From positions 1,240,001 through 1,304,000 of the forward strand of contig NZ_CP107796.1 in assembly GCF_036345995.1 (NCBI RefSeq): DNA of 64,000 bases. Direction: 5' to 3'. The notes beneath the pieces are model-generated. The model searched no databases. It saw only the letters and a list, made by a program, of their open reading frames with translations, and had not been told where the DNA came from. Origin of the DNA: Streptomyces sp. NBC_00557. GTDB taxonomy: Bacteria; Actinomycetota; Actinomycetes; Streptomycetales; Streptomycetaceae. Positions 16,359 to 24,583 of this stretch are shown here, piece by piece. Both the position numbers and the translations under genes were made by a program. Positions within the stretch are counted from its first letter, which is position 1. Every line of letters starts with the position of its first letter.

Positions 16359-17486
16359 CTAGGCGGACGCCCGTCGTATCAGCGTGGTCGGCAGGATCAC
16401 GCCCCCGTCGGGCGTTCCGTCCGCCGCCCGTGTCCGGTCCCGGCCGCCGGTGCGCTCGCCGCCGTTCCCCCGCTCGCGGCCGTCGGACAGGCCGCGGAGG
16501 AGCAGGCGGGCCATGAGGCGGCCCATGCCCTCGATGTCCTGACGGACCGTCGTCAGCGGCGGGTCGGCCTCCTCGGCGACGGGCAGCATGTCGTCGAAGC
16601 CGATCACGGCCACGTCCTCGGGCACGCGGCGGCCGCTCGCGCGCAGCACCCGCAGGGCGCCGAGCGCGGTGAGGTCGTTGGCGGCGAACACGGCGTCCAC
16701 GTCCGGGCAGCGGTCGAGGAGCTCGCGCATGGCGCGTTCGCCGCCGGCCGGGGTGAAGTCGCTCTCCACGACCAGCCGGGGGTCGTACCCGCCCGGCACC
16801 TGGGCCATGACGTCCCGGTAGCCGTCGAGCCGGTCCACCGCCGAGGTCTGGTCCAGGACGCCGGTGAGATGCGCGACGCGTGTGCGGCCGAGCGCCACCA
16901 GATGCCGTACGGCCGCGCGTGCCCCGCCCCGGTTGTCGCAGTCGACGTACACCACGTCCGGGACCTTCCCCGTGCAGCGCGCGGCGCCGCCCGCGCGGCC
17001 GTCGTCGCCCCAGCCGGGCCGCCCGCCGAACACGGTGGGCACCCCGGCGTCGTGGATGAGGCCGGGCAGCGGGTCGTCGAGGTGCAGGGAGAAGACGAGC
17101 GCGCCGTCGACATGGCCTCCGGCGAGGTACCGGGCCACGCGCGCGTGGTCGTCCCGGCCCTCGGTGAGCAGCAGCACCAGCTGGTTGTCGTGGGCGGTCA
17201 GTTCCTTGCTGATGCCGCGCAGCTGCAGCGCGAAGAAGGGGTCGGCGAAGACCCGGGTCTCGGGCTCGGCGATGACGACGGCGACGGCGTCGTGCCGCCG
17301 GGTGACAAGACTGCGGGCGGCCTGGTTGGGGACGTACCCCAGCTCCGCGACGGCCTGCCGTACCCGCTGGGCCAGCGGCTCGCGCACCCCGTCACCGCCG
17401 TTGACCACCCGCGACACCGTGGCCCGGGACACTCCGGCCCGCGCGGCCACGGCCTCCAGCGTGGGACGCGACACTGCCTCGGTCAC
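16359..17486 (-). CDS. LacI-family transcriptional regulator
   Basis: This 375-residue repressor has an N-terminal HTH with hinge (TLEAVAARAGVSRATVSRVVNGGDGV, residues about 9-34) and a periplasmic-binding-protein-like effector domain (VDGALVFSLH, VFAANDLTALGALRVLR, VIGFDDM, TTVRQDIEGMG). The C-terminal region carries an unusual Gly/Arg/Asp-rich insert (about residues 330-360) before the final beta-strand ILPTTLIRR. The GTG at 17486 follows GAGGAGAG. No sugar gene lies next to it, so its target is unknown. Confidence 0.87.
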   Translation of the reverse strand: MTEAVSRPTLEAVAARAGVSRATVSRVVNGGDGVREPLAQRVRQAVAELGYVPNQAARSLVTRRHDAVAVVIAEPETRVFADPFFALQLRGISKELTAHDNQLVLLLTEGRDDHARVARYLAGGHVDGALVFSLHLDDPLPGLIHDAGVPTVFGGRPGWGDDGRAGGAARCTGKVPDVVYVDCDNRGGARAAVRHLVALGRTRVAHLTGVLDQTSAVDRLDGYRDVMAQVPGGYDPRLVVESDFTPAGGERAMRELLDRCPDVDAVFAANDLTALGALRVLRASGRRVPEDVAVIGFDDMLPVAEEADPPLTTVRQDIEGMGRLMARLLLRGLSDGRERGNGGERTGGRDRTRAADGTPDGGVILPTTLIRRASA

Positions 17487-17665
17487 TTCGGGACTCTCCT
17501 CATCGGCGGCTGCAGGTCAGGATAACCGCGAGCGGGCGGACCCACGGGGCCGCGGCGGAAGCACGTCCCGCCTGTCACCGGCCGCACGAACAGCGCGCCC
17601 ACCGGGCCTGCCCCGGCGCCCCGCGGAAGGCCGCCCCGGACCACTCCCGGCTCCGCGCGGCCGGT

Positions 17666-18685
17666 TCAGGACGTCGGCTCCCGGCGGGCCCGGCTCGGCT
17701 GGACGCGTTTGGGTTCGCCGGGCATCTTCGGATACTCGGGCGGGTACGGCAGATCGCCCAGCCCATGGTCGTGTTCGTCCCGGCGGGCCAGCTCCAGCAG
17801 GGCCTCGAGGGAGTAGGCGTGGTCGTCCATGTCGGCGTGGACGTCGCCGACTTCGGCGAAGCGGGCCGGCATGGTGGCGAGGTCGAAGTCGGCGGGGCGG
17901 GCGACGCCGACCTCCTCCCAGCGCAGGGGTGCGGAGACGGTGGCGTTCGGGCGGGGGCGCACGGAGTAGGCGGAGGCGATGGTGCGGTCGCGGGCCGTCT
18001 GGTTGTAGTCGAGGAAGATACGGCGGCCCCGTTCCTCCTTCCACCACTTGATCGTCACCCGTTCGGGCATCCGGCGTTCCATCTCCCGGCCGACGGCGAT
18101 CGCGGCGCGGCGCACCTGGGTGAAGGTCCAGCGCGGTTCGATCGGGACGAAGACGTGCAGGCCCCGGCCGCCGGAGGTCTTGGGCCAGCCGCGCAGCCCG
18201 CCGAACTCGTCGAGGACGGCCCGCAGTTCGTGGGCGGCGCGGACGGCGTCGTCGTAGTCGGTGCCGGGCTGCGGGTCGAGGTCGATGCGGAGTTCGTCCG
18301 GGTGGTCGACGTCCGTGGCGCGCACCGGCCAGGGGTGGAAGGTGAGCGTGCCGTACTGGGCGGCCCAGACGACGGCGGCCTGCTCGGTGGGGCACATCTC
18401 GTCGGCACTGCGGCCGCTCGGGAAGGTGATGTGGGCGGTCGGGATCCAGTCGGGCATGCCCTTCGGGGCCCGTTTCTGGAAGAACCACTCGCCGCCGACG
18501 CCGTCCGGGTAGCGCTCCAGGGTGGTGGGGCGGTTGCGCAGGGCGCGCAGGATGCCGGGGCCGACGGCGATGTAGTACCGGGCGAGGTCGAGCTTGGTGA
18601 AGCCCCGCTCCGGGAAGAAGACCTTGTCCGGGCTGGACAGCCGTACGGTCCGGCCGTCCACCTCCAGTTCCACCGCAGCACCCAT
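17666..18685 (-). CDS. LigD-type DNA polymerase/primase domain protein
   Basis: This 339-residue archaeo-eukaryotic primase-like polymerase is the stand-alone form of the LigD polymerase domain, used for filling ends in non-homologous end joining. Motifs include LSSPDKVFFPERGFTK at the start, LRIDLDPQPGTDY (metal-binding Asp pair), SGGRGLHVFVPI and RIFLDYNQTARDRTIASAYSVRP. It is divergent from a LigC-like ligase across 74 bp, suggesting coordinated expression. No Ku gene is present in the window. Confidence 0.88.
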   Translation of the reverse strand: MGAAVELEVDGRTVRLSSPDKVFFPERGFTKLDLARYYIAVGPGILRALRNRPTTLERYPDGVGGEWFFQKRAPKGMPDWIPTAHITFPSGRSADEMCPTEQAAVVWAAQYGTLTFHPWPVRATDVDHPDELRIDLDPQPGTDYDDAVRAAHELRAVLDEFGGLRGWPKTSGGRGLHVFVPIEPRWTFTQVRRAAIAVGREMERRMPERVTIKWWKEERGRRIFLDYNQTARDRTIASAYSVRPRPNATVSAPLRWEEVGVARPADFDLATMPARFAEVGDVHADMDDHAYSLEALLELARRDEHDHGLGDLPYPPEYPKMPGEPKRVQPSRARREPTS

Positions 18686-18759
18686 GCGGCCACGGTAGGC
18701 GCACCCCGCGCCGCTCGCATACCGGGCGGCTCGGGACGGATGCGCGCAGAATCGGTGTC

Positions 18760-19836
18760 ATGGATCTCCCCGTCATGCCGCCCGTGAAGCCCATGCTCGC
18801 CAAGTCGGTGGCGAAGATCCCGCCGGGCATGCACTACGAGGCCAAGTGGGACGGGTTCCGTTCGATCGTGTTCCGGGACGGGGCCGAGGTCGAGTTGGGC
18901 AGCCGTACCGGCAAGCCGTTGACCAGGTATTTCCCCGAGCTGGTCGCGGCGCTGACGGAGCGGGTGCCCGAGCGGTGCGTGCTGGACGGGGAGATCGTGA
19001 TCGCGCGCGAGGGCCACTTGGACTTCGACGCGCTGACCGAGCGGATTCACCCGGCCGACTCCCGGGTGCGGATGCTGGCCCGGAAGACCCCGGCGTCCTT
19101 CGTCGCCTTCGATCTGCTCGCCCTGGACGACGAGTCCCTGCTCGACGTGGCGCTGACCGACCGCCGGGCCCTGCTGGAACGGGCGCTCGCCGACGCGACA
19201 CCGCCGGTGCACGTGGCGCCGGCGACGACCGACATCGAGGTGGCGCAGCACTGGTTCGAGCAGTTCGAGGGCGCGGGACTCGACGGCGTCGTCGCCAAGC
19301 CCCTGGACCTGCGCTACCGGCAGGACGAGCGGGTCATGTTCAAGGTCAAGCACGAGCGGACGGCGGATGTCGTCGTGGCCGGGTACCGGTTCCACAAGAG
19401 CGGCCCGGTGGTCGGCTCGCTGCTGCTCGGCCTGTACGACGACCGGGGCGCGCTCCAGCACGTGGGCGTGTCGGCCGCCTTCCCCATGAAGAAGCGGGCC
19501 GAGCTGGTCGAGGAACTCGAGCCGCTGCGCATGGACGACGTGGCCGGGCACCCGTGGGCGGCCTGGTCGGACGAGGCCGCCCACGAGACGGCCCGGCTGC
19601 CCGGCGCGCCGAGCCGCTGGTCCGGCAGGAAGGACCTGTCCTGGGTGCCGCTGTGGCCGGAACGGGTCGCGGAGGTGGCCTACGACCACATGGAGAACGG
19701 GCAGCGTTTCCGGCACACCGCCCGCTTCCGCCGCTGGCGCCCCGACCGCAGCCCGGAGAGCTGCACCTACGCCCAGCTGGAGGAGCCGGTGCGCTACGAC
19801 CTCGCGGAAATCCTCGGCGAGAAGGATCGGGGCTGA
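18760..19836 (+). CDS. ATP-dependent DNA ligase (LigC-like)
   Basis: This 358-residue ligase has the adenylated lysine K29 in YEAKWDGFR (KxDG motif I), followed by ELGSRTGKPL (RxG), CVLDGEIVI (motif III), FVAFDLLA, GLDGVVAKPLDLRY (motif IV) and VMFKVKHERTADVVVAGYR (motif V). A C-terminal OB domain follows. It seals nicks using ATP and, with the divergent LigD-type polymerase, probably serves an alternative end-joining or repair pathway. Its length is normal for LigC. Confidence 0.9.
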   Translation: MDLPVMPPVKPMLAKSVAKIPPGMHYEAKWDGFRSIVFRDGAEVELGSRTGKPLTRYFPELVAALTERVPERCVLDGEIVIAREGHLDFDALTERIHPADSRVRMLARKTPASFVAFDLLALDDESLLDVALTDRRALLERALADATPPVHVAPATTDIEVAQHWFEQFEGAGLDGVVAKPLDLRYRQDERVMFKVKHERTADVVVAGYRFHKSGPVVGSLLLGLYDDRGALQHVGVSAAFPMKKRAELVEELEPLRMDDVAGHPWAAWSDEAAHETARLPGAPSRWSGRKDLSWVPLWPERVAEVAYDHMENGQRFRHTARFRRWRPDRSPESCTYAQLEEPVRYDLAEILGEKDRG

Positions 19837-19896
19837 CGGCCGGCCTCGGGAGGGGGCGAGCCCCGGGAGGCGCGGGCGTCAGCGGGCGGGTGGGGC

Positions 19897-21087
19897 TCAG
19901 GGGTGCATGAGGATCTTGATGGCGCCGTCCTGCTTGTGCTGGAACATGTCGTAGGCGTGCGGCGCCTCGGCGAGCGGCAGCCGGTGGGTGGCGAAGTCGT
20001 CGACGCCGAGCGGATCGTCGTCGACGAGATACGGCATGATCTCGTCGGTCCAGCGGCGGACGTTGGCCTGGCCCATGCGCATCTGGATCTGCTTGTCGAA
20101 CAGGGTGAGCATCGGCATCGGGTCGGCCATGCCGCCGTACACACCGCTCAGTGAGATGGTGCCGCCGCGCCGTACCAGGTCGATCGCCATGTACAGGGCG
20201 CCGAGCCGGTCGACGCTGAAGCGTTCCGCGAGGGGCGCGCTGAGCTTGCGCGGCAGCAGCCCGGTGGCGGTCTGGGCGAGCTTGGCGGCGGCGCTGCCGT
20301 GGGCCTCCGTGCCGACGGCGTCGATCACGGCGTCCGGGCCCCGGCTGCCGGTCTCGTCGCGGATGGCGTTGACCAGCGCCTTCTCGTCGTCGAAGGCCCG
20401 CAGGTCGTACGTCTCCACGCCGTCGCGGTCGGCGCGCGCCAGCCGTTCCGGAACCAGGTCGATGCCGAACACCCGCTCCGCGCCGCGCACCCTGGCGATC
20501 CGGCAGGCCATGGCGCCGATCGGGCCGAGGCCGAGGACGGCGACGGTGCCGCCGGGCGGTACGGAGGCGTACTCGACGGCCTGCCAGGCGGTGGGCAGGA
20601 CGTCGGAGAGGTAGACGAAGCGGTCGTCCGGCGGGCCCTCCGGCACCTTCATCGGCCCGAACTGCGCCTGCGGCACCCGCAGATACTCGGCCTGGGCGCC
20701 GGGCACCGAGCCGTACAGACGGGTGTAGCCGAACAGGGCCGCGCCCATGTGCTCGCCGGTGACCTGGGTGGTCTCGCACTGGGTCGGCAGCCCGGTCAGG
20801 CACATCCAGCAGGTGCCGCACGCGATCTGGAACGGCACCACGACCCGGTCGCCGGCCTTGAGATCCGGCACGGCGGGGCCGACCTCCTCGACGATGCCCA
20901 TCGGTTCGTGCCCGAGGATGTCCCCCGGTGTCATGAACGGCGTGAGCACCTCGTACAGGTGCAGATCGGAGCCGCACAGTCCGGTGGACGTGATCCGGAT
21001 GACGGCGTCGGTGGGCTCCTCGATCCGCGGGTCGGGCACGTCCTCGACCCGGACGTCCCGCCTGCCCTGCCAAGTGACTGCCTTCAT
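19897..21087 (-). CDS. Zinc-dependent alcohol/formaldehyde dehydrogenase-like protein
   Basis: This 396-residue medium-chain dehydrogenase has catalytic zinc ligands in TGLCGSDLHLYE and GHEPMGIVEE, the structural-zinc cysteines in CGTCWMC...TQC, and the NAD-binding GLGPIGAMACRIARVRGAE. It resembles glutathione-independent formaldehyde dehydrogenases. The ATG at 21087 is preceded by GAGGGAG; the open frame upstream belongs to another gene. Formaldehyde released by the VanAB demethylase 20 kb away could be one substrate (speculative). Confidence 0.83.
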   Translation of the reverse strand: MKAVTWQGRRDVRVEDVPDPRIEEPTDAVIRITSTGLCGSDLHLYEVLTPFMTPGDILGHEPMGIVEEVGPAVPDLKAGDRVVVPFQIACGTCWMCLTGLPTQCETTQVTGEHMGAALFGYTRLYGSVPGAQAEYLRVPQAQFGPMKVPEGPPDDRFVYLSDVLPTAWQAVEYASVPPGGTVAVLGLGPIGAMACRIARVRGAERVFGIDLVPERLARADRDGVETYDLRAFDDEKALVNAIRDETGSRGPDAVIDAVGTEAHGSAAAKLAQTATGLLPRKLSAPLAERFSVDRLGALYMAIDLVRRGGTISLSGVYGGMADPMPMLTLFDKQIQMRMGQANVRRWTDEIMPYLVDDDPLGVDDFATHRLPLAEAPHAYDMFQHKQDGAIKILMHP

Positions 21088-21255
21088 GGGGCGCGCTCCC
21101 TCGCTCGCGTGGGCGTTTCGCGGTGGCGCCCGGGTACCCCGGGCCACCTGCGCCGAACCCCTCCCGGCCGGGCCGGCCCGCACCACCGCACCGGGTGCGG
21201 GTATGGCCGGCGACGACCGATGAGCGCACAATCGGACAGACGAACGGGGGGCATC

Positions 21256-22287
21256 ATGGGCGAAGGACACAGAGCGCGCATACGACACGCGGCACCGCGG
21301 CGGGCAGCGCCGACCGCTCCGCTGCCCCTGGCCTTGGCCTTGGCCCTGGCCCTGGCCGTCTCCCTCCTGGCCGGCTGCACCCACCACGGCCGGGACGACG
21401 CCCGCGCCCCGCGGCAGACCCCCACCGCTCCCCCGCCGTCGCCCTCGCTCCCGGCTCCCTCGGTCACGGCGGCCGGTTCGCCGCTGGCCGTGAAGATCGA
21501 CAACGTGTCCGCGGCCCGCCCGCAGACGGGGCTCGACGGGGCCGACGTGGTGTACGCCGAGCAGGTGGAGGGCGGCCTGAGCCGGCTCATGGCGGTGTAC
21601 GCCACCCGGCTCCCCCGGACGGTCGGGCCGGTGCGCAGCGTCCGCGCGTCGGATCTGGAGCTGCTGCGCCAGTTCCACCGGCCGACGCTCGCCTTCTCCG
21701 GCGCCCAGCACAAGCTGCTTCCGCTGATCGACAAGGCGCCGCTGCGGGCGGAGTCCCCTGACGAGGCCCCCGCCGCCTACTACCGGGGCAGCGGCAGGGC
21801 CGCCCCGCACAACCTCTACGTCCACCCCGGCAAGCTGCTGCCGTCCGCCCCGGGCAGGGCGGCGCTGACGACCGGCTTCGGCTACGGCCCGGCCCCGGCC
21901 GGCGGCACCCCCACCGCCTCGCGCACCGTCCGCTACCCGGCCGCCCGCTTCGGCTTCACCTGGTCGCCCGGACGGCACCGCTGGCTGGTCGCGATGGACG
22001 GCACGCCCACGACGACGACGGACGGCGCACGGGTGGCGGCGGCGACGGTCGTCGTGCAGTACGTGAAGATCACGGCCTCCCGCTACCACGACGTGCTCGG
22101 CAACCACACGCCGTACACCGGGACGGTCGGCTCGGGAAAGGCGCAGGTGCTGCGCGACGGCCGGTCCTTCGACGCCTCCTGGTCGCGGCCGGCCGCGGCG
22201 GACGGCACGACGTTCACGGCGGCGGACGGCAGCCGGATGAACTTCGCCGACGGCCAGGTGTGGGTGGTGTTCGCGCCGGCGCCGTGA
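21256..22287 (+). CDS. DUF3048 (YerB-like) lipoprotein
   Basis: This 343-residue protein has a lipoprotein signal with lipobox LLAGC following an unusual LALALALALA core. The DUF3048 body begins AVKIDNVSAARPQTGLDGADVVYAEQVEGGLSRLMAVY and continues through VGPVRSVRASDLELLRQF to the C-terminal VQYVKI...GKAQVLRDG...ADGQVWVVF. The role of the domain is unknown; members are surface-attached. The ATG at 21256 sits behind a G6 run; an ATG at 21220 is possible but would put extra polar residues before the signal. Confidence 0.82.
   Translation: MGEGHRARIRHAAPRRAAPTAPLPLALALALALAVSLLAGCTHHGRDDARAPRQTPTAPPPSPSLPAPSVTAAGSPLAVKIDNVSAARPQTGLDGADVVYAEQVEGGLSRLMAVYATRLPRTVGPVRSVRASDLELLRQFHRPTLAFSGAQHKLLPLIDKAPLRAESPDEAPAAYYRGSGRAAPHNLYVHPGKLLPSAPGRAALTTGFGYGPAPAGGTPTASRTVRYPAARFGFTWSPGRHRWLVAMDGTPTTTTDGARVAAATVVVQYVKITASRYHDVLGNHTPYTGTVGSGKAQVLRDGRSFDASWSRPAAADGTTFTAADGSRMNFADGQVWVVFAPAP
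21327..21356 (+). repeat. Hexanucleotide repeat inside a lipoprotein signal peptide
   Basis: Five consecutive C(C/T)TGGC units encode the alternating Leu-Ala core of the signal peptide. Because the unit is 6 bp, slippage would add or remove Leu-Ala pairs without a frameshift. Confidence 0.75.
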
Positions 22288-22301
22288 CGTGTGCCGCACG
22301 G

Positions 22302-22339
22302 CGGCCCTGCCGTTCCCGCGCGGCCCTGCCGTTCCCGCG
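22302..22339. repeat. Perfect 19-bp tandem duplication
   Basis: CGGCCCTGCCGTTCCCGCG occurs at 22302-22320 and again, without a gap, at 22321-22339. It fills most of the space between the DUF3048 gene and the convergent pcaV stop. Confidence 0.9.
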
Positions 22340-22342
22340 CGG

Positions 22343-22807
22343 TCAGCCCTGGGCGGCGAGCGGCTCGGCCGGGTTGCGCAGGTGCTCCGCCGCGTCCGCG
22401 ACCCGGCGGAGCAGGTCGAAGAACACGGTCTGCTCCTCGGCGGACAGCGGCGCGAGGAAGACCTGGTTCATCCGGGCGGTGCGCACGGTCAGCCTGCGGT
22501 GGCTGCGCAGCCCCTCGTCGGTGAGCCGGAGCAGGAAGCGCCGGCCGTCCTGCGGGTCGCGCACCTTGTGCAGCAGACCGCGGCGGCCGAGCCGGCTGAT
22601 GACCTCGGCGACGGTCGACCGGTCCAGGCCCACCCGCTCCCCCACGGTGCGCTGGTCGAGGCCCGGCTCGGCGACGAGCGCGTTCATGACCGCGAACTGC
22701 GGTGAGGTGATCTCCTCGGAGACCATCGTGTTCCACAGCAGGTAGTGCGCCTGCTGCAGCCGCCGCGCCAGGTGCCCGGGATGGGTGGTGAGGTCCACCG
22801 CGGCCAT
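22343..22807 (-). CDS. pcaV: MarR-family repressor of the pca operon
   Basis: This 154-residue winged-helix protein is divergent from pcaIJ. The DNA-binding part is visible as VGERVGLDRSTVAEVISRLGRRGLLHKVRDPQDGRRFLLRLTDEG. In S. coelicolor the homologous PcaV is released from DNA by protocatechuate, and the same position beside pcaI supports the name. The ATG at 22807 gives MAAVDLTTHPGHLARRLQQAHYLLWN, the normal N-terminal dimerisation helix. Confidence 0.88.
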   Translation of the reverse strand: MAAVDLTTHPGHLARRLQQAHYLLWNTMVSEEITSPQFAVMNALVAEPGLDQRTVGERVGLDRSTVAEVISRLGRRGLLHKVRDPQDGRRFLLRLTDEGLRSHRRLTVRTARMNQVFLAPLSAEEQTVFFDLLRRVADAAEHLRNPAEPLAAQG

Positions 22808-22830
22808 GTGCACTCCCCTGATCGATTCGT

Positions 22831-22843
22831 AGGTGCACTGAAC
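22831..22843. promoter_or_regulatory. Candidate PcaV half-operator near pcaV
   Basis: Read on the minus strand this is GTTCAGTGCACCT. It matches ACTCAGTGCCCTG at 22949-22961 at most positions, in opposite orientation, so one copy faces each gene of the divergent pair. The match is by eye. Confidence 0.4.
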
Positions 22844-22948
22844 AATACCCGGCGCCCCGGTTGCGTGTCGTCCACACCGAGCCGGGAAAAGCTGAGGTAT
22901 TGACGGTTGCGCGCGCCGGTGGCAGCGTGAGGGACACCTCGCTGAAAT

Positions 22949-22961
22949 ACTCAGTGCCCTG
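22949..22961. promoter_or_regulatory. Candidate PcaV operator near pcaI
   Basis: ACTCAGTGCCCTG contains the dyad TCAG/CTGA and lies 30 bp before the pcaI ATG. An A/T-rich block ATTAATTG follows directly, a likely promoter region. See the matching copy near pcaV. Confidence 0.4.
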
Positions 22962-22991
22962 ATTAATTGCTGAAGAGATGGGGCTTCACGG

Positions 22992-23747
22992 ATGGACAAG
23001 GTGGTCGCCACGGCCGCTGAGGCGGTGGCCGACGTGCCGGACGGCGCGTCCCTCGCCGTCGGCGGGTTCGGGCTGAGCGGCGTGCCGAACGTGCTGATCC
23101 AGGCGTTGTACGAGCGCGGAGTCGGCTCTCTGTCGGTCGTCTCCAACAACTGCGGGGCCATGGACACCGGTCTCGCGGTGCTGCTGGCCGCGGGCCGGAT
23201 CGCCCGGGTCACCGGCTCCTACATCGGCGCCAACAAGGAGTTCGCCCGCCAGTACCTGGCCGGTGAGCTCGAGGTCGAGCTGATCCCGCAGGGCACGCTG
23301 GCCGAGCGGCTGCGGGCGGGCGGTGCCGGGATCCCCGCGTTCTACACGCCGGCCGGAGTGGGTACGCAGGTCGCCGAGGGCGGACTGCCCTGGCGCTACG
23401 ACGGCTCAGGCGGGGTCGCGCTGTCCTCGCCGGCGAAGGAGGTGCGGGAGTTCGACGGCGCCGAGTACGTCCTCGAGCGCGGCATCCGCACGGACTTCGC
23501 GCTGGTCCGGGCGGCGCGCGGGGACCGGCACGGCAACCTCGTCTTCAGCAAGTCCAGCCGGAACTTCAACCCGCTGGCCGCGATGGCCGGGCGGATCACC
23601 GTCGCCGAGGTCGAGGAGCTGGTCGAGCCCGGCGGGATCGACCCCGACGCGGTGCATCTGCCGGGCATCTTCGTGCAGCGGGTGGTCGCCCTCACCCCGG
23701 AGCAGGCGGCGGACAAGAAGATCGAGCGGCGGACGGTGAGCGGCTGA
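22992..23747 (+). CDS. pcaI: 3-oxoadipate CoA-transferase, alpha subunit
   Basis: This 251-residue subunit contains the SCOT-alpha signature [19 protein letters not shown], with [15 protein letters not shown] and [34 protein letters not shown]. With PcaJ it transfers CoA from succinyl-CoA to beta-ketoadipate. It is the first gene of the pca operon, divergent from pcaV. Its stop overlaps the pcaJ start by one base (TGATG), indicating translational coupling. Confidence 0.93.
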   Translation: MDKVVATAAEAVADVPDGASLAVGGFGLSGVPNVLIQALYERGVGSLSVVSNNCGAMDTGLAVLLAAGRIARVTGSYIGANKEFARQYLAGELEVELIPQGTLAERLRAGGAGIPAFYTPAGVGTQVAEGGLPWRYDGSGGVALSSPAKEVREFDGAEYVLERGIRTDFALVRAARGDRHGNLVFSKSSRNFNPLAAMAGRITVAEVEELVEPGGIDPDAVHLPGIFVQRVVALTPEQAADKKIERRTVSG

Positions 23748-24391
23748 TGGCCTGGACACGCGAACAGATGGCCGCGCGGGCGGCGCGGGAGCTGCGGGAC
23801 GGCCAGTACGTCAACCTCGGCATCGGCCTGCCCACGCTGATCCCCAACCACCTGCCCGAAGGCGTCGAGGTCGTCCTGGAGAGCGAGAACGGCATCCTGG
23901 GCACCGGCCCCTACCCCGCCGACGACCAGGTCGACCCGGATCTGATCAACGCGGGCAAGGAGACCGTCACGGTGCTGCCGGGCGCGTCCTTCTTCGACTC
24001 CGCGCTGTCCTTCGCCATGATCCGGGGCGGGCACATCGACGTGGCCGTGCTCGGCGCGATGCAGGTGTCCGCCGGCGGCGATCTGGCCAACTGGGCGGTG
24101 CCGGGCAAGCTGGTCACCGGGATCGGCGGCGCGATGGACCTCGTCCACGGCGCCCGGCAGGTGATCGTGGTGATGACGCACACCGCGAAGGACGGCTCCC
24201 CGAAGATCCTCAAGGAGTGCACGCTGCCGCTCACGGGCAAGGCGTGTGTGAACCGGGTCATCACCGATCTCGCGGTGCTGGACGTCACCGAGCGGGGTCT
24301 CGCCCTGGCCGAGTGCGCGCCGGGTGTCGCCGTCGACGACGTCGTCGCCCGCACCGACGCCGAACTCCTCATCAGCGAGGACCTGCTGTGA
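23747..24391 (+). CDS. pcaJ: 3-oxoadipate CoA-transferase, beta subunit
   Basis: This 214-residue subunit has the catalytic glutamate in LESENGILG (about E47) and family segments [32 protein letters not shown] and [21 protein letters not shown]. It pairs with PcaI. Its stop overlaps the GTG of the pcaF relic by four bases (GTGA), exactly as expected if pcaF was once coupled here. Confidence 0.93.
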   Translation: MAWTREQMAARAARELRDGQYVNLGIGLPTLIPNHLPEGVEVVLESENGILGTGPYPADDQVDPDLINAGKETVTVLPGASFFDSALSFAMIRGGHIDVAVLGAMQVSAGGDLANWAVPGKLVTGIGGAMDLVHGARQVIVVMTHTAKDGSPKILKECTLPLTGKACVNRVITDLAVLDVTERGLALAECAPGVAVDDVVARTDAELLISEDLL

Positions 24392-24567
24392 ACGCGATCA
24401 ACACGGTGTACGTCGTCGAGCCCGAGCGGGGGACCCCCCATGGCGCCTCCGGCGCCCGCCTCGCCGGCACGGTCGCCCACCAGCTCGCCCGCCGCGGCTC
24501 CGGCACCGGCGTGGCCACCCTCTGCATCGGCGTGGGCCAGGGCCTCGCCCCCGTCCTCGAACGCTGA
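24388..24567 (+). pseudogene. pcaF: Remnant of beta-ketoadipyl-CoA thiolase with a large in-frame deletion
   Basis: This 59-codon frame has GTG overlapping the pcaJ stop. It starts [11 protein letters not shown], like a thiolase N-terminus, and jumps to [19 protein letters not shown] and [19 protein letters not shown], the exact C-terminus of a thiolase. About 340 central residues, including the nucleophilic cysteine region, are absent. The GHP histidine motif is altered to GTPHGASG, while the C-terminal cysteine is kept. The junction lies beside GGGGGACCCCC and GGCGCC-TCC-GGCGCC inverted repeats. The location matches pcaF in the S. coelicolor order pcaIJFHGBL (from memory). It cannot be a working thiolase. 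Confidence 0.85.
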
Positions 24568-24583
24568 CCCCCCAGGACTTGCC

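Noticed and set aside
24217..24567. A 116-codon frame within pcaJ and the pcaF relic
   Set aside because: The start would lie inside pcaJ in another frame. Only the part from 24388, in the thiolase frame and coupled to pcaJ, makes sense.
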